From: CBDDKW01 sp965230425
Lineage (GTDB): Bacteria; Pseudomonadota; Gammaproteobacteria; UBA1113
DNA length: 64,000 nucleotides
Assembly: GCA_965230425.1 (NCBI GenBank)
Contig: CBDDKW010000024.1
Coordinates: forward strand, 143,885 to 207,884
Reading direction: 5' to 3'
In this document: piece after piece, positions 44,172-53,349 of the stretch
How the letters are laid out: every line of letters starts with the position of its first letter
Numbering within the stretch: the first letter of the stretch is position 1
Program-made: the position numbers and the translations under genes
Notes under the pieces: generated by a model
Told to the model about the DNA's origin: nothing
The model's database searches: none
What the model saw: the letters and a program-made list of their open reading frames with translations, nothing else

Positions 44172-45230
44172 ATGTCTGAGACAACTGATAACCCTGAAGT
44201 AAAAACTGGCAAGATGAGCATCAAACAAATTATATTGTGGATTATTTTAGCAATCATAATTGCCACTGGCCTTTATGGTTATATTTTATACCGAAACTAT
44301 TTCCCCTCCACCGATGATGCCTACGTACAAGCCAATGTGGTGGATATTGCTGCTGAAGTCAGCGGCCCAGTATCAGCAATCTACGTAAAAAATAATCAAA
44401 CGGTTAAAAAAGATCAGCCTTTATTCGATATTGACCCGCGCCCTTTTATTGATGCAGTGAATGAGGCAAAAGCGAATCTAAAACTTGCAAAACAACAAAT
44501 GCAAGCAGATGTAGATAGCGTTGAAGTCGCCACAGCACAAGTTAATCAAGCTAAAGCCCAATTATTTGTCAATGCACAAAATTACAGGCGCGTCTCTGAC
44601 TTAGTAAAAACTGGCAATGCCTCCATTGCTGATGGCGACAATGCTAAAGGTGCTTATGATAATTCAAAGGCAGCCTTAGTGGCAGCAAAGAAACAATTAC
44701 TGCAAGCTGAAGCAAACCTTGGTGATGTGGGTGAGCGCAATGCGCAGATCCAAAAAGCCCGAGCTAATTTAGCGGATGCAAAATTAAACGTCAGCTATAC
44801 CAAAATAGTCGCCTCAGCAGATGGTTACGTCACAAACTTTGAAGTACGTAAGGGCACCATGGTCACTGCGCAACAAGCCCTATTCCAGTTAGTTGAAAAT
44901 AACCAATGGTGGGTCTATGCAAACTTCAAAGAAACCCAAATGCAACGCATAGAACCCGATCAAACCGCTCGCATTGCGGTAGATATGTATCCCCACTATC
45001 AATTTAAAGGTTATGTACAAAGCATTAGTCGGGGTAGTGGTAGTGCTTTTTCCTTACTACCGCCTGAAAATGCAACGGGAAATTGGGTCAAGGTCACACA
45101 ACGCTTTCCCATCAAAATAGTGATTACTAACACTAGTAGCAAATACCCACTACGCGTAGGATCCAGCAGCACAGTAACAGTTAACACACGCAAAACCTAC
45201 CAACCTGAACCCGCACAGACGCATGAATAG
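44172..45230 (+). CDS. HlyD/EmrA-family periplasmic adaptor
   Basis: 352-aa membrane-fusion protein of a tripartite efflux system. It has one N-terminal transmembrane helix (about residues 18-38), then a biotinyl-lipoyl-like half-motif (VDIAAEVSGPVSAIYVKNNQTVKKDQPLFDID). A long coiled-coil hairpin (about 90-200) and the beta-barrel follow. The start at 44172 follows GGTAGG; an earlier in-frame ATG at 44079 lies in the repeat. The next gene overlaps by 8 nt, giving a two-gene emrA-emrB-type unit. No outer-membrane channel gene is adjacent. Confidence 0.88.
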   Translation: MSETTDNPEVKTGKMSIKQIILWIILAIIIATGLYGYILYRNYFPSTDDAYVQANVVDIAAEVSGPVSAIYVKNNQTVKKDQPLFDIDPRPFIDAVNEAKANLKLAKQQMQADVDSVEVATAQVNQAKAQLFVNAQNYRRVSDLVKTGNASIADGDNAKGAYDNSKAALVAAKKQLLQAEANLGDVGERNAQIQKARANLADAKLNVSYTKIVASADGYVTNFEVRKGTMVTAQQALFQLVENNQWWVYANFKETQMQRIEPDQTARIAVDMYPHYQFKGYVQSISRGSGSAFSLLPPENATGNWVKVTQRFPIKIVITNTSSKYPLRVGSSSTVTVNTRKTYQPEPAQTHE

Positions 45231-46740
45231 TCCTTCAGAATACGACAAACGCTGGTGGATTACCGTTGCGGTAATGTTAGTAGCTATTGTCGAAGTTCTC
45301 GACATGACTATCGTCAATGTGGCATTACCCAATATGATGGGAGCGCTAGGTGCCAATGCCGATCAAATCACTTGGGTGCTCACCTCATATATTGTCTCTT
45401 CGGCTATTTGTATGCCGCTTACTGGTTTTTTAGTGAATCGTGTGGGTCGTAAACGTTTACTGTTAATCGATATTGTGGGTTTCCTCTTATCTTCCATGTT
45501 ATGCGGCCTTACTAATGATCTCACTACCATGGTGATTTTCCGTACCTTGCAAGGCGCTTTTGGTGCCACTCTGGTACCACTGTCGCAGTATATTTTGCGC
45601 GATACCTTTAGCCATGATGAGCAAGGCAAAGCCATGGCAATTTGGGGTATCGGCATTATGGCTGCACCTGTACTTGGCCCCACCTTGGGTGGTTATATCA
45701 CTGAAAATTTAGATTGGCGCTGGATTTTTTATATTAATGTTCCGGTGTGTATTATTGCTTTTTTTATGACAATAAAATTTATTAAAGAAACCGTGCGCAT
45801 TAAACAATCTATCGACTGGGTAGGCTTGTTTTGGATGGCTTTGGGCATTGGCACATTACAAGTATTTCTAGACCAAGGTAATGAATATAATTGGTTAAGC
45901 TCAGATTATATAATCACCTTGATTGCGATATCAGGTTTTAGCTTAGCACTCTTTGCCTATCGCGGTGCAAGATATTCCCACAACATTATTAACTTACATT
46001 TATTCAAAGATCGTAATTTGAGCTTAGCCTGCATTATATTAACGCTCTATTGCTTGAATATGTTTGGCTTGATGGCCATACAACCCATGATGTTAGAAAA
46101 CCTCATGAATTACCCTACTGAAACCACAGGTATTGTCATGGCACCGCGTGGCTTCGCCTCAGCAGTAGGCATGGCTATTGTCGTACCCTTGATGAAGCGT
46201 ATTGATCATCGCTGGTTTATTGGTATAGGCGCACTACTATCCGCCTACGGATCCTATTTAATGGCTGAAGTGAGCTTATCCACGGGTCCTTATTTTATTG
46301 CTTTAAGTGGTGCGGTACAGGGCTTAGGCATGGGTATACTATTTGTGCCAATATCCGCGATTGCTCTAAGCACACTATCGCCTAAAGATACGGCGGAAGG
46401 CTCTGGATTATTCAGCTTCGGTCGTAGCTTAGGTAGCTCTATCGGCATTTCGATTCTCGGTACCCTCGTATCAGAACTCACACAAATTAACTGGAATCGT
46501 TTAGGTGGCCATATCAACCCCAGTAATCCAGCTCTCATGCAATGGCTAGCTGCACAAAACCTCACGCTCTCCAATCCATTAACACCCCAATTATTAGGCC
46601 AAGAATTATCACGCCAAGCCAGTATGGTTGCCTTCGTAGATTGTTACTGGTTTACCGCCATCGGATTTTTAGTAATTATTCCACTCACATTTTTCTTCAG
46701 TAAAACAGATTTCAGTAAACCCGTTAGTATGGGGCATTAA
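45223..46740 (+). CDS. EmrB/QacA-family (DHA2) MFS efflux pump
   Basis: 505-aa drug/H+ antiporter with about 14 helices, which sets DHA2 apart from the two shorter MFS carriers in this window. Motifs: EVLDMTIVNVALP in helix 1, GFLVNRVGRKRLLL in loop 2-3, and MAAPVLGPTLGGYI in helix 5. It pairs with the upstream adaptor. The substrate class is not predictable. Its 3' end overlaps the convergent pgpA by 17 bp. Confidence 0.92.
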   Translation: MNSPSEYDKRWWITVAVMLVAIVEVLDMTIVNVALPNMMGALGANADQITWVLTSYIVSSAICMPLTGFLVNRVGRKRLLLIDIVGFLLSSMLCGLTNDLTTMVIFRTLQGAFGATLVPLSQYILRDTFSHDEQGKAMAIWGIGIMAAPVLGPTLGGYITENLDWRWIFYINVPVCIIAFFMTIKFIKETVRIKQSIDWVGLFWMALGIGTLQVFLDQGNEYNWLSSDYIITLIAISGFSLALFAYRGARYSHNIINLHLFKDRNLSLACIILTLYCLNMFGLMAIQPMMLENLMNYPTETTGIVMAPRGFASAVGMAIVVPLMKRIDHRWFIGIGALLSAYGSYLMAEVSLSTGPYFIALSGAVQGLGMGILFVPISAIALSTLSPKDTAEGSGLFSFGRSLGSSIGISILGTLVSELTQINWNRLGGHINPSNPALMQWLAAQNLTLSNPLTPQLLGQELSRQASMVAFVDCYWFTAIGFLVIIPLTFFFSKTDFSKPVSMGH

Positions 46741-47227
46741 GAAAATATACCGCATACACTAAGCCTTGCATCACCACCCAAGCGAAAAAACCCGCGATGA
46801 TATCATCCAACATGATCCCAACACCGCCACTGACTTTACTATCAACCCAACGGATAGGCCATGGTTTTAAAATATCAAACAAGCGAAATAAGCCAAACCC
46901 TATAAGGATCCAATACCACGTGAGTGGCACTAAAATCATTGTCAATAAATAACCGACGATTTCATCCCAGACTATGCCAGGATGATCGTGCACCCCCGTA
47001 TCGCGAGCAGCTATACCGCAAATCCAGACGCCGATAATTGCAGCGAATAACAAAATAGCTGCATATAGCCAGAGTGGGCCCTGCATGAGTAAATAATAGA
47101 TAGGGATCGCAACTAAGGTACCACAAGTCCCTGGCATAATAGGACTCACACCGGCCCCAAACCCAAAGGCTAAAAAATGAATGGGATTTGTCCATATCGT
47201 TTTAGGAATAGGATGCTGCTTAGCCAT
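46724..47227 (-). CDS. pgpA: Phosphatidylglycerophosphatase A
   Basis: 167-aa membrane phosphatase converting phosphatidylglycerophosphate to phosphatidylglycerol. Conserved blocks: FGFGAGVSPIMPGTCGTLVAIP, DDPGIVWDEIVGY-like (HDHPGIVWDEIVGYLL), and FDILKPWPIRWVDSKVSGGVGIMLDDIIAG. Four hydrophobic segments. Last gene of the glyA-nrdR-nusB-thiL-pgpA group. Confidence 0.95.
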   Translation of the reverse strand: MAKQHPIPKTIWTNPIHFLAFGFGAGVSPIMPGTCGTLVAIPIYYLLMQGPLWLYAAILLFAAIIGVWICGIAARDTGVHDHPGIVWDEIVGYLLTMILVPLTWYWILIGFGLFRLFDILKPWPIRWVDSKVSGGVGIMLDDIIAGFFAWVVMQGLVYAVYFLNAPY

Positions 47228-47241
47228 ATAATAATGTCTCC

Positions 47242-48186
47242 TTAAAAATGCCGGTAACCTAAACTGGACAAATCGATCCGGTTATTTGCTGCATCGATAA
47301 TACGTAAACCCGATTGTGCTTCAATCTGACCAATGCAGGTTACTGCACAATTATACTGCCGAGCTATTTGCAATAATGATTCATGATACTCGGGCGCTAG
47401 TGTAAAACATAATTCGTAATCATCACCTTCTGCAAGTGCACACTGTAATATCAAGTTAGCATCACCACAGTGTGCTAGAGTATCGTTTAAGGGTAATTTT
47501 TCACTATAGATAGTTGCACCCACACTGCTGGCGGCTAGAATATGCGATAAATCTGCGGCTAAACCATCTGAAATATCCACCGCAGCATGTGCTATATCGC
47601 GCATAGCTATCCCAATTTCAACACGTGGTGTTGGTCGATTTAATTTTTGCAAACACACAGGATCCACGGTGAGTTCATGCTGTAAACAATGCAGTCCATA
47701 AGCCGCAGCACCTAATTGCCCAGTAACATAAATTGCATCACCTACTTGTGCTTGGTCACGACGTAAGACATTACCCTGCTTTGGTAGAAACCCCGTGGCT
47801 TGGCAACTGACATTCAAGGGACCTCGGGTTGTATCGCCACCAATCAGACTCACTCGGTATTTATCTAATAAATTAAAAAAACCTTGGCGAAATTTTTCTA
47901 ACCAGGTTTTATCAAATTCAGGTATAGTTAAATTCAGAGTTAACCAAGCAGGCTCAGCTCCCATGGCTGCTAAATCACTGAGGTTAACGGCTACTGTTTT
48001 ATAAGCAATATCTTCAGGCGAAGTATCTGCAGGAAAATGTACGCCTGCTACTAATATATCGGTAGTTATGGCTAGTTGTTTATCCGCAGGCACTTGAGTA
48101 ATCGCACAATCATCACCAATGCCCAAGACTACATCGCCTGTAACTGTACGCTGAAAAAATTCTTTAATTAAGTTGAATTCATCCAT
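47242..48186 (-). CDS. thiL: Thiamine-monophosphate kinase
   Basis: 314-aa enzyme phosphorylating TMP to thiamine pyrophosphate. It starts MDEFNLIKEFF, as ThiL proteins do, and this decides 48186 over an in-frame GTG/ATG 10 codons upstream. Motifs: GIGDDCAI (about residues 25-32), ITTDILVAGVHF, NLSDLAAMGAEP, GGDTT, and AVDISDGLAADL. Followed 14 bp later by pgpA. Confidence 0.95.
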   Translation of the reverse strand: MDEFNLIKEFFQRTVTGDVVLGIGDDCAITQVPADKQLAITTDILVAGVHFPADTSPEDIAYKTVAVNLSDLAAMGAEPAWLTLNLTIPEFDKTWLEKFRQGFFNLLDKYRVSLIGGDTTRGPLNVSCQATGFLPKQGNVLRRDQAQVGDAIYVTGQLGAAAYGLHCLQHELTVDPVCLQKLNRPTPRVEIGIAMRDIAHAAVDISDGLAADLSHILAASSVGATIYSEKLPLNDTLAHCGDANLILQCALAEGDDYELCFTLAPEYHESLLQIARQYNCAVTCIGQIEAQSGLRIIDAANNRIDLSSLGYRHF

Positions 48187-48302
48187 AGGATCACTTTTAT
48201 CGGTTGATGTCACCACGCTATAGAATAACTAACCTGAACTCCATCTCGGATCCAAGCAGAACTGGGCAGAACTGACCTCAATGGAATGAGCTTATGCTCA
48301 CG

Positions 48303-48740
48303 CTATTGCTTTTGCATTTCAGTAGTTCGTGTGACCGCTGCTAATTTATCTAACACACCGTTAACATATTTATGACTTTCGTTGGCACCAAACTCTTTAG
48401 CTAACTCAATAGCTTCATTGATACTTACACGATAAGGTATATCTAAACGGTGCTGAAGCTCATAAGCACCCATACGTAATATGATTAACTCAATAGGTGT
48501 TAATTCATCTACAGTACGGTCAAGATATTGGCTGAGTATTTCATCCAATTGGTCAAAGGTGCTGGGTATTTGCGCTAATAGTTCTCGAAAATACTCAACA
48601 TCGAACTTGCTGGGTTCATGATACTCTAAATACTGCATTTCAATGTCTTGAATATTAGTTTGGGATATTTGCCATTGATATAATGCTTGCAAGGCTAGAT
48701 GACGGGCTTTTCGCCTCAACTTTGGATTAAACTCGGACAC
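48303..48740 (-). CDS. nusB: Transcription antitermination factor NusB
   Basis: 145-aa helical protein that binds boxA with NusE for rRNA antitermination. It begins SEFNPKLRRKARHLALQALYQWQ; the NusB core ends with PYRVSINEAIELAKEFGANESHKYVNGVLDKLA. GTG at 48740 with upstream GAGGT is preferred: it gives the usual length and a 13-bp gap after nrdR, whereas a start at 48815 would overlap nrdR by 62 bp. Confidence 0.93.
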   Translation of the reverse strand: MSEFNPKLRRKARHLALQALYQWQISQTNIQDIEMQYLEYHEPSKFDVEYFRELLAQIPSTFDQLDEILSQYLDRTVDELTPIELIILRMGAYELQHRLDIPYRVSINEAIELAKEFGANESHKYVNGVLDKLAAVTRTTEMQKQ

Positions 48741-48753
48741 TAAGGTATTACCT

Positions 48754-49239
48754 CTATTCTTGTGGGTCAGATACAAGCGTTGTATCTGCTGAACGACGAA
48801 GCCGTTGGATCTCACTGCGGAATGCCTCTAAGTCTTCAAAACTACGATAGACCGAGGCAAAGCGCACATAAGCTACTTCGTCTAATTTTAATAACTCTTC
48901 CATGACCCATTCACCTAATAGTTGGGAACTAATTTCACGTTCACCACAGCTACGTAAGCGATGTTTGATATGCAACATGGATGCTTCCATGGCATCGGTA
49001 TTAACTGGACGTTTCTCTAAGGCTTTTAACATACCTGAGCGTAATTTTTCTTCATCAAAGCTTGAGCGTACACCATCTCGCTTAATCACCCGGGGTAATA
49101 CTAATTCAACCACTTCATAGGTTGTAAAACGCTCCTGACATGATAGACATTCACGACGTCTGCGCACTTGGTCACCTTCATTGACTAAGCGTGAATCTAC
49201 CACCTTAGTTTCTGCATAATGACAATACGGACAATGCAT
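48754..49239 (-). CDS. nrdR: Transcriptional repressor NrdR
   Basis: 161-aa repressor of ribonucleotide reductase genes. Zinc ribbon CPYC (residues 3-6) and CLSC (about 31-34) with RRRRECLSCQERFTTYE, then the ATP-cone domain (VIKRDGVRSSFDEEKLRSGMLKAL). RBS AAGGA. In many relatives ribD/ribE/ribBA/ribH lie between nrdR and nusB; here nusB follows directly. Confidence 0.96.
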   Translation of the reverse strand: MHCPYCHYAETKVVDSRLVNEGDQVRRRRECLSCQERFTTYEVVELVLPRVIKRDGVRSSFDEEKLRSGMLKALEKRPVNTDAMEASMLHIKHRLRSCGEREISSQLLGEWVMEELLKLDEVAYVRFASVYRSFEDLEAFRSEIQRLRRSADTTLVSDPQE

Positions 49240-49254
49240 AATGATTCCTTAGCG

Positions 49255-50505
49255 TTATTGATAGACTGGAAATTGCTGACACATGGCAATGGCTTTTTGT
49301 TTAATGGTCGCAATTTTATCTTGGTCACTAATATCATCCAAAATATCACTGATCCAAATAGCTAATTCAGCCACTTGCTCTTCCTTGAAGCCACGCGTAG
49401 TAATTGCTGGTGTGCCGATACGTAAACCACTGGTGACAAAAGGTGAACGCGGCTCATTAGGCACTGTATTTTTATTCACGGTAATATTAGCCGCATGCAA
49501 TGCCGCTTCCGCATCCTTACCAGTGATATCTTTTTCGATTAAATCAACCAACAATAAGTGATTATCTGTACCATTAGATACGATCTTATAACCTCGCTCC
49601 ATTAATACTTGTGCTAATAGCCTAGCATTATCAATAACCTGCTGCTGATACACTTTAAATTCCGGTTGCATAGCTTCATATAATGCAACCGCTTTAGCCG
49701 CAATCACATGCATTAATGGGCCACCTTGAATACCGGGGAAAACCAGAGAATTAATTTTCTTTTCTATCTCTGGATTAGCTTTCGCTAAAATAATACCACC
49801 ACGAGGACCGCGCAGGGTTTTGTGTGTGGTAGACGTGGTGACATCGGCAATCTGTACAGGGGAATCATACACACCAGCAGCCACTAAACCTGCTACATGG
49901 GCCATATCTACCATTAGATAGGCACCCACACTATCAGCAATCTCACGAAAACGCTGCCAATCCATCACCCGAGAATAGGCAGAAAATCCGGCAATAATCA
50001 TTTTGGGTTGGTGTTCTTTTGCTAAGGCTGCTACTTGGTCGTAATCAACAATGCCCTCTTGATTTAAACCATATTGAAAAACATTATACATTTTGCCAGA
50101 AAAATTGACTTTAGAACCATGAGTTAAGTGCCCGCCTTCATTGAGATTCATACCGAGTACAGTATCTCCATGGTTCAACAAAGCCATGTAGACCGCAGCA
50201 TTCGCTTGCGAACCTGAATGTGGTTGCACATTGGCATAATCAGCACCAAATAATGCCTTAGCACGGTCAATGGCTAGCTGTTCTGCCACATCAACGTGCT
50301 CACAGCCGCCATAATAGCGTTTACCTGGATAGCCTTCAGCATATTTATTAGTGAGGACGGAGCCCTGCGCTTCCAGCACTCGCGGGCTGGCAAAGTTTTC
50401 TGAAGCAATTAACTCAATATGATCTTCTTGGCGCTGCTGCTCATCACTGATCGCTTTGGCTAACTCTGAGTCGAAATCTGCAATACGCATCTCTTTACTA
50501 AACAT
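49255..50505 (-). CDS. glyA: Serine hydroxymethyltransferase
   Basis: 416-aa PLP enzyme interconverting serine and glycine and loading tetrahydrofolate with C1 units. It starts MFSKEMRIADFDSELAKAI (GAGGT upstream), preferred over an in-frame start 5 codons earlier. The PLP lysine is in TTSTTHKTLRGPRGG (about residue 229). RYYGGCEHVDVAEQLAIDRAKALF is also diagnostic. It heads the glyA-nrdR-nusB-thiL-pgpA group; nrdR starts 15 bp after. Confidence 0.97.
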   Translation of the reverse strand: MFSKEMRIADFDSELAKAISDEQQRQEDHIELIASENFASPRVLEAQGSVLTNKYAEGYPGKRYYGGCEHVDVAEQLAIDRAKALFGADYANVQPHSGSQANAAVYMALLNHGDTVLGMNLNEGGHLTHGSKVNFSGKMYNVFQYGLNQEGIVDYDQVAALAKEHQPKMIIAGFSAYSRVMDWQRFREIADSVGAYLMVDMAHVAGLVAAGVYDSPVQIADVTTSTTHKTLRGPRGGIILAKANPEIEKKINSLVFPGIQGGPLMHVIAAKAVALYEAMQPEFKVYQQQVIDNARLLAQVLMERGYKIVSNGTDNHLLLVDLIEKDITGKDAEAALHAANITVNKNTVPNEPRSPFVTSGLRIGTPAITTRGFKEEQVAELAIWISDILDDISDQDKIATIKQKAIAMCQQFPVYQ

Positions 50506-50736
50506 AAATCCATACCTCACTGTAGTAAAAAACCACTAAAACTTGATATTTTGGGGTGGCGTCAGTATATCTGAAAAATATTCAGCCGTCGCCTATCTTA
50601 TGCACAAAAAAATATTGCATTAATTGATATAACAATTATAATTCTGTGATATATTCTGATTGATTACAAAATAATGTGAAAAAATATAGCGCATAATTGA
50701 TAAATGCTTGCTAAACTCAACAGTAAGGATAGAATG

Positions 50737-51867
50737 ATGGCATCAGCAATAGACACGCTCACTATCACAAATGAATTGAAACAAGGTGGCTTCGATCAGC
50801 GTCAAGCTGAAGTACAAGCTAAGATATACTTAAATATTATGCACTACTTAATATCTGACCAAATAGCAAACAAAGACGATGTGAAACATATCGAAAATAC
50901 GTTTAAAGACGATGCAAAACACATCGAAATCATGTTTAAAAATGATATCAATGCCCTACGTAAGAACAATGAAGAAAGCATACGCCAGCAATTTAAGCAA
51001 CAAAATCTCATCTTCCAAAGTCAATTGCAAAGCTTTAGCACTGAATTTCAAGGCCAACTAAAAAGCCTTAGCAGCGAAGTTGATGCTAAAATCGCTAAAC
51101 TTGATAGCAAAATCACAAATCTCGTCGTCCAATCTGAAACTAAACTCGATACAAAACTCGACGGCATCAACAACAAGATGGATGAGGGGTTTACTGATAC
51201 CAACAACAAAACGGATAAGAAACTTACAGACACCAACAATAAAATGGATGAGAAATTTACTGCATTCAACAGCGAGATGGATAAGAGATTTGCTGAAGTT
51301 CACAGCAAAATGGATAAAAAATTCGTCGAAATCGACAATAAATTCATCCAGCTTGAAAAGAAAATGGATGAGAAATTTACTGCCTTCAACAACGAGATGG
51401 ATAAGAGATTTGCTGAAGTTCACAGCAAAATGGATAAAAAATTCGTCGAAATCGACAATAGATTCATCCGGCTTGAAAAGAAAATGGATGAGAAATTTAC
51501 TGCCTTCAACAACGAGATGGATAAGAGATTTGCTGAAGTTCACAGCAAAATGGATAAGGGATTTGCTGAGGTTCATGGCAGAATGGATAAAAAATTCGCC
51601 GAAATCGACAATAGATTCATCCGGCTTGAAAGCAAAATGGATAAAAAGTTCGCCGAAATCGATAAGAAATTCGCCCAAATCGATGATCACTTCATCAAGA
51701 TTAACACACAGATTTCACAACTTACCACACAGATCTCACAACTAGGTGAAAAAATTGTCCAACAAGAAATGAATATTTATCGCAAATTAATCAAATTCAC
51801 ATTTTGCTGCATCACAGCCGTCACCGGCATAAGTGGCACCATCGGTTATCTGCTTCACAGCTTATAA
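50737..51867 (+). CDS. Membrane-anchored coiled-coil repeat protein (DUF1640-like)
   Basis: 376-aa protein. The N-terminus (TLTITNELKQGGFDQRQAEVQAKI) resembles the DUF1640/CCDC90 family start. A long coiled coil follows with the recurring unit MDKRFAEVHSKMDKKF-x-EIDN-F. From about residue 169 there are two full 40-aa repeats and a partial third, mirrored at DNA level by a 120-bp period. The C-terminal 26 residues form one membrane helix (FCCITAVTGISGTIGYLL). ATG at 50737 is 6 nt after AAGGAT; ATGs at 50704 and 50734 are alternatives. Function unknown. Confidence 0.8.
   Translation: MASAIDTLTITNELKQGGFDQRQAEVQAKIYLNIMHYLISDQIANKDDVKHIENTFKDDAKHIEIMFKNDINALRKNNEESIRQQFKQQNLIFQSQLQSFSTEFQGQLKSLSSEVDAKIAKLDSKITNLVVQSETKLDTKLDGINNKMDEGFTDTNNKTDKKLTDTNNKMDEKFTAFNSEMDKRFAEVHSKMDKKFVEIDNKFIQLEKKMDEKFTAFNNEMDKRFAEVHSKMDKKFVEIDNRFIRLEKKMDEKFTAFNNEMDKRFAEVHSKMDKGFAEVHGRMDKKFAEIDNRFIRLESKMDKKFAEIDKKFAQIDDHFIKINTQISQLTTQISQLGEKIVQQEMNIYRKLIKFTFCCITAVTGISGTIGYLLHSL
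51241..51554 (+). repeat. 120-bp tandem repeat inside the coiled-coil gene
   Basis: Copies begin at 51241, 51361 and 51481 with AAAATGGATGAGAAATTTAC. The first two are full (120 bp, a few substitutions) and the third ends about 74 bp in. The period is a multiple of 3, so copy-number change keeps the frame. Confidence 0.95.
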
Positions 51868-51945
51868 ACCGTCACTGAAGCATTATGTATTCCTTGTTTG
51901 AACTAACCAACAGGTGGAGATTTCCTGCTGTAATGATACGACTAA

Positions 51946-51963
51946 GGGAGAGTAGACGCTCCC
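51946..51963. terminator. Small hairpin between convergent genes
   Basis: GGGAG / CTCCC with an 8-nt loop, between the coiled-coil gene (+) and the membrane protein gene (-). It resembles the third hairpin of the 12249-12408 element in layout. Weak. Confidence 0.35.
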
Positions 51964-51989
51964 CCCTAGAAATTCTCAATCATGCAAGC

Positions 51990-53195
51990 TTATCCTCCCT
52001 GCATGGGCTGCATCTCATGACCTGTTCTGCTATCACCTTCTACCCTGACTTCCATTAACGGAGTTTGCTCATGTGCTGGGGTTTCTTGTGGGGTTTCTTG
52101 GCTACGTTCAGTGCGAAGCTTCTGCAACGCAAATAATAACTCATTGGATAATTGCTGTGGCCCGGGTGCTTGAGGTTTAATATTTTCGTAACCATAATGC
52201 AGGGCATTGGCAGCAGCTACCGCTGCAAATAATGCAGAAAACATCAAAATTTTCGGATGCTCTGGATCTAAATCAATATGGCCATCATAAGCGCCATCAA
52301 TTAATAATGGCCCAAAGGGTGCCCCAAACTGAAAAGCTGTAAATATTAACATTAAAATCACATGGCCGGCTTGTTTGATATATCCCTTTGGATTTTTCTG
52401 CAAACCCACATAGACATTTTGCAAATACTTATGCATATCTTCTTCAGTTAAGTCTTGTAAATACTCAAATTCTTTTTGTGGTTCCGCAACATTAAGTTGC
52501 TGTAATAGCTCAATGGCTTTACCTTCATAATCACGCTGGTAAATACGCTGTAAAATATAGTTAGCCGCGTTTTCAGCACTGACGCCCGCTTGCCTTAGTG
52601 CAAAATAGGCATTTGCATCACTCATGGTATCTAAGCCATCAATTTCAGCATCACCCAGCAGTACAGCCATACTTTCCTGATTAGGTGAATTCTTGAAAAC
52701 CTCATGCACTAAAGCATCTGCTCGAGTATCTGCATCCTCTGTAAATAAGTCCCCCTTGACAAAATCCAGAAAATTTCGCCCCTGTAGCGCGGCAACAGCC
52801 TTTTGTTGCATCAGTAATAAATTATACGCCCCCGCCGATGTCAAACCATTACCATGCAAAAACTCATATGCCATCTCTGGCTCACTCATTAATTCTTGCA
52901 TAATCGTCACCACTGACGCTTGCATCTCCTTTTGCACCTGTTGCGCAGCAAAGGCATTTTCTTTACGAAAAATAAAATCCCTAATTAACTTAATCGTAAT
53001 TACAAATACACCCACAGCAATAGTAGATGTCGATCCGATCAGCCCATAATCATCCACTACTTCAGAAATACGGAAAAAAGACCCAACGGTAAAAACTAAG
53101 CCAGTCACACCACCGACAAAGCCCAAAGACTCACGCACTGCATCTAAAATATTACGTAACCACACTTTGACTTTATTATTTTCTGTACCTGCCAT
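51990..53195 (-). CDS. Unknown membrane-associated 401-aa protein
   Basis: Not recognised. ATG at 53195 has GAGGAGTCTTCC upstream; an in-frame ATG 10 codons earlier has none. Two hydrophobic segments are near the N-terminus (about residues 25-45 and 55-75) and two more near 285-330 (HVILMLIFTAFQFGAPFG; ILMFSALFAAVAAANAL). A soluble helical domain lies between. The C-terminal 60 residues are Gln/Glu/Pro-rich. It may be a lineage-specific envelope or secreted protein; no function assigned. Confidence 0.7.
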   Translation of the reverse strand: MAGTENNKVKVWLRNILDAVRESLGFVGGVTGLVFTVGSFFRISEVVDDYGLIGSTSTIAVGVFVITIKLIRDFIFRKENAFAAQQVQKEMQASVVTIMQELMSEPEMAYEFLHGNGLTSAGAYNLLLMQQKAVAALQGRNFLDFVKGDLFTEDADTRADALVHEVFKNSPNQESMAVLLGDAEIDGLDTMSDANAYFALRQAGVSAENAANYILQRIYQRDYEGKAIELLQQLNVAEPQKEFEYLQDLTEEDMHKYLQNVYVGLQKNPKGYIKQAGHVILMLIFTAFQFGAPFGPLLIDGAYDGHIDLDPEHPKILMFSALFAAVAAANALHYGYENIKPQAPGPQQLSNELLFALQKLRTERSQETPQETPAHEQTPLMEVRVEGDSRTGHEMQPMQGG

Positions 53196-53349
53196 GGAAG
53201 ACTCCTCGTTATTATTATTGAACACTCACAAAGGAGCGGCGATTGTACCCACAAATACTTAAGATTGCCTTAAGAATTTGTTAAAAAATTGCTTTTATCA
53301 CATAAATTGGGTAATTTAGCGGCATTTCAAGTTGGCATAAGGCAAAGTA

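Noticed and set aside
51058..51690. Long minus-strand frame of 210 aa with repeats, antisense to the coiled-coil gene
   Set aside because: It mirrors the 120-bp repeats of the plus-strand gene; the plus frame has the RBS, the N-terminal domain and a coherent coiled coil.
51080..51745. 221-aa plus-strand frame overlapping the coiled-coil gene
   Set aside because: Frame-shifted shadow of the same repeats with no RBS and biased low-complexity composition.
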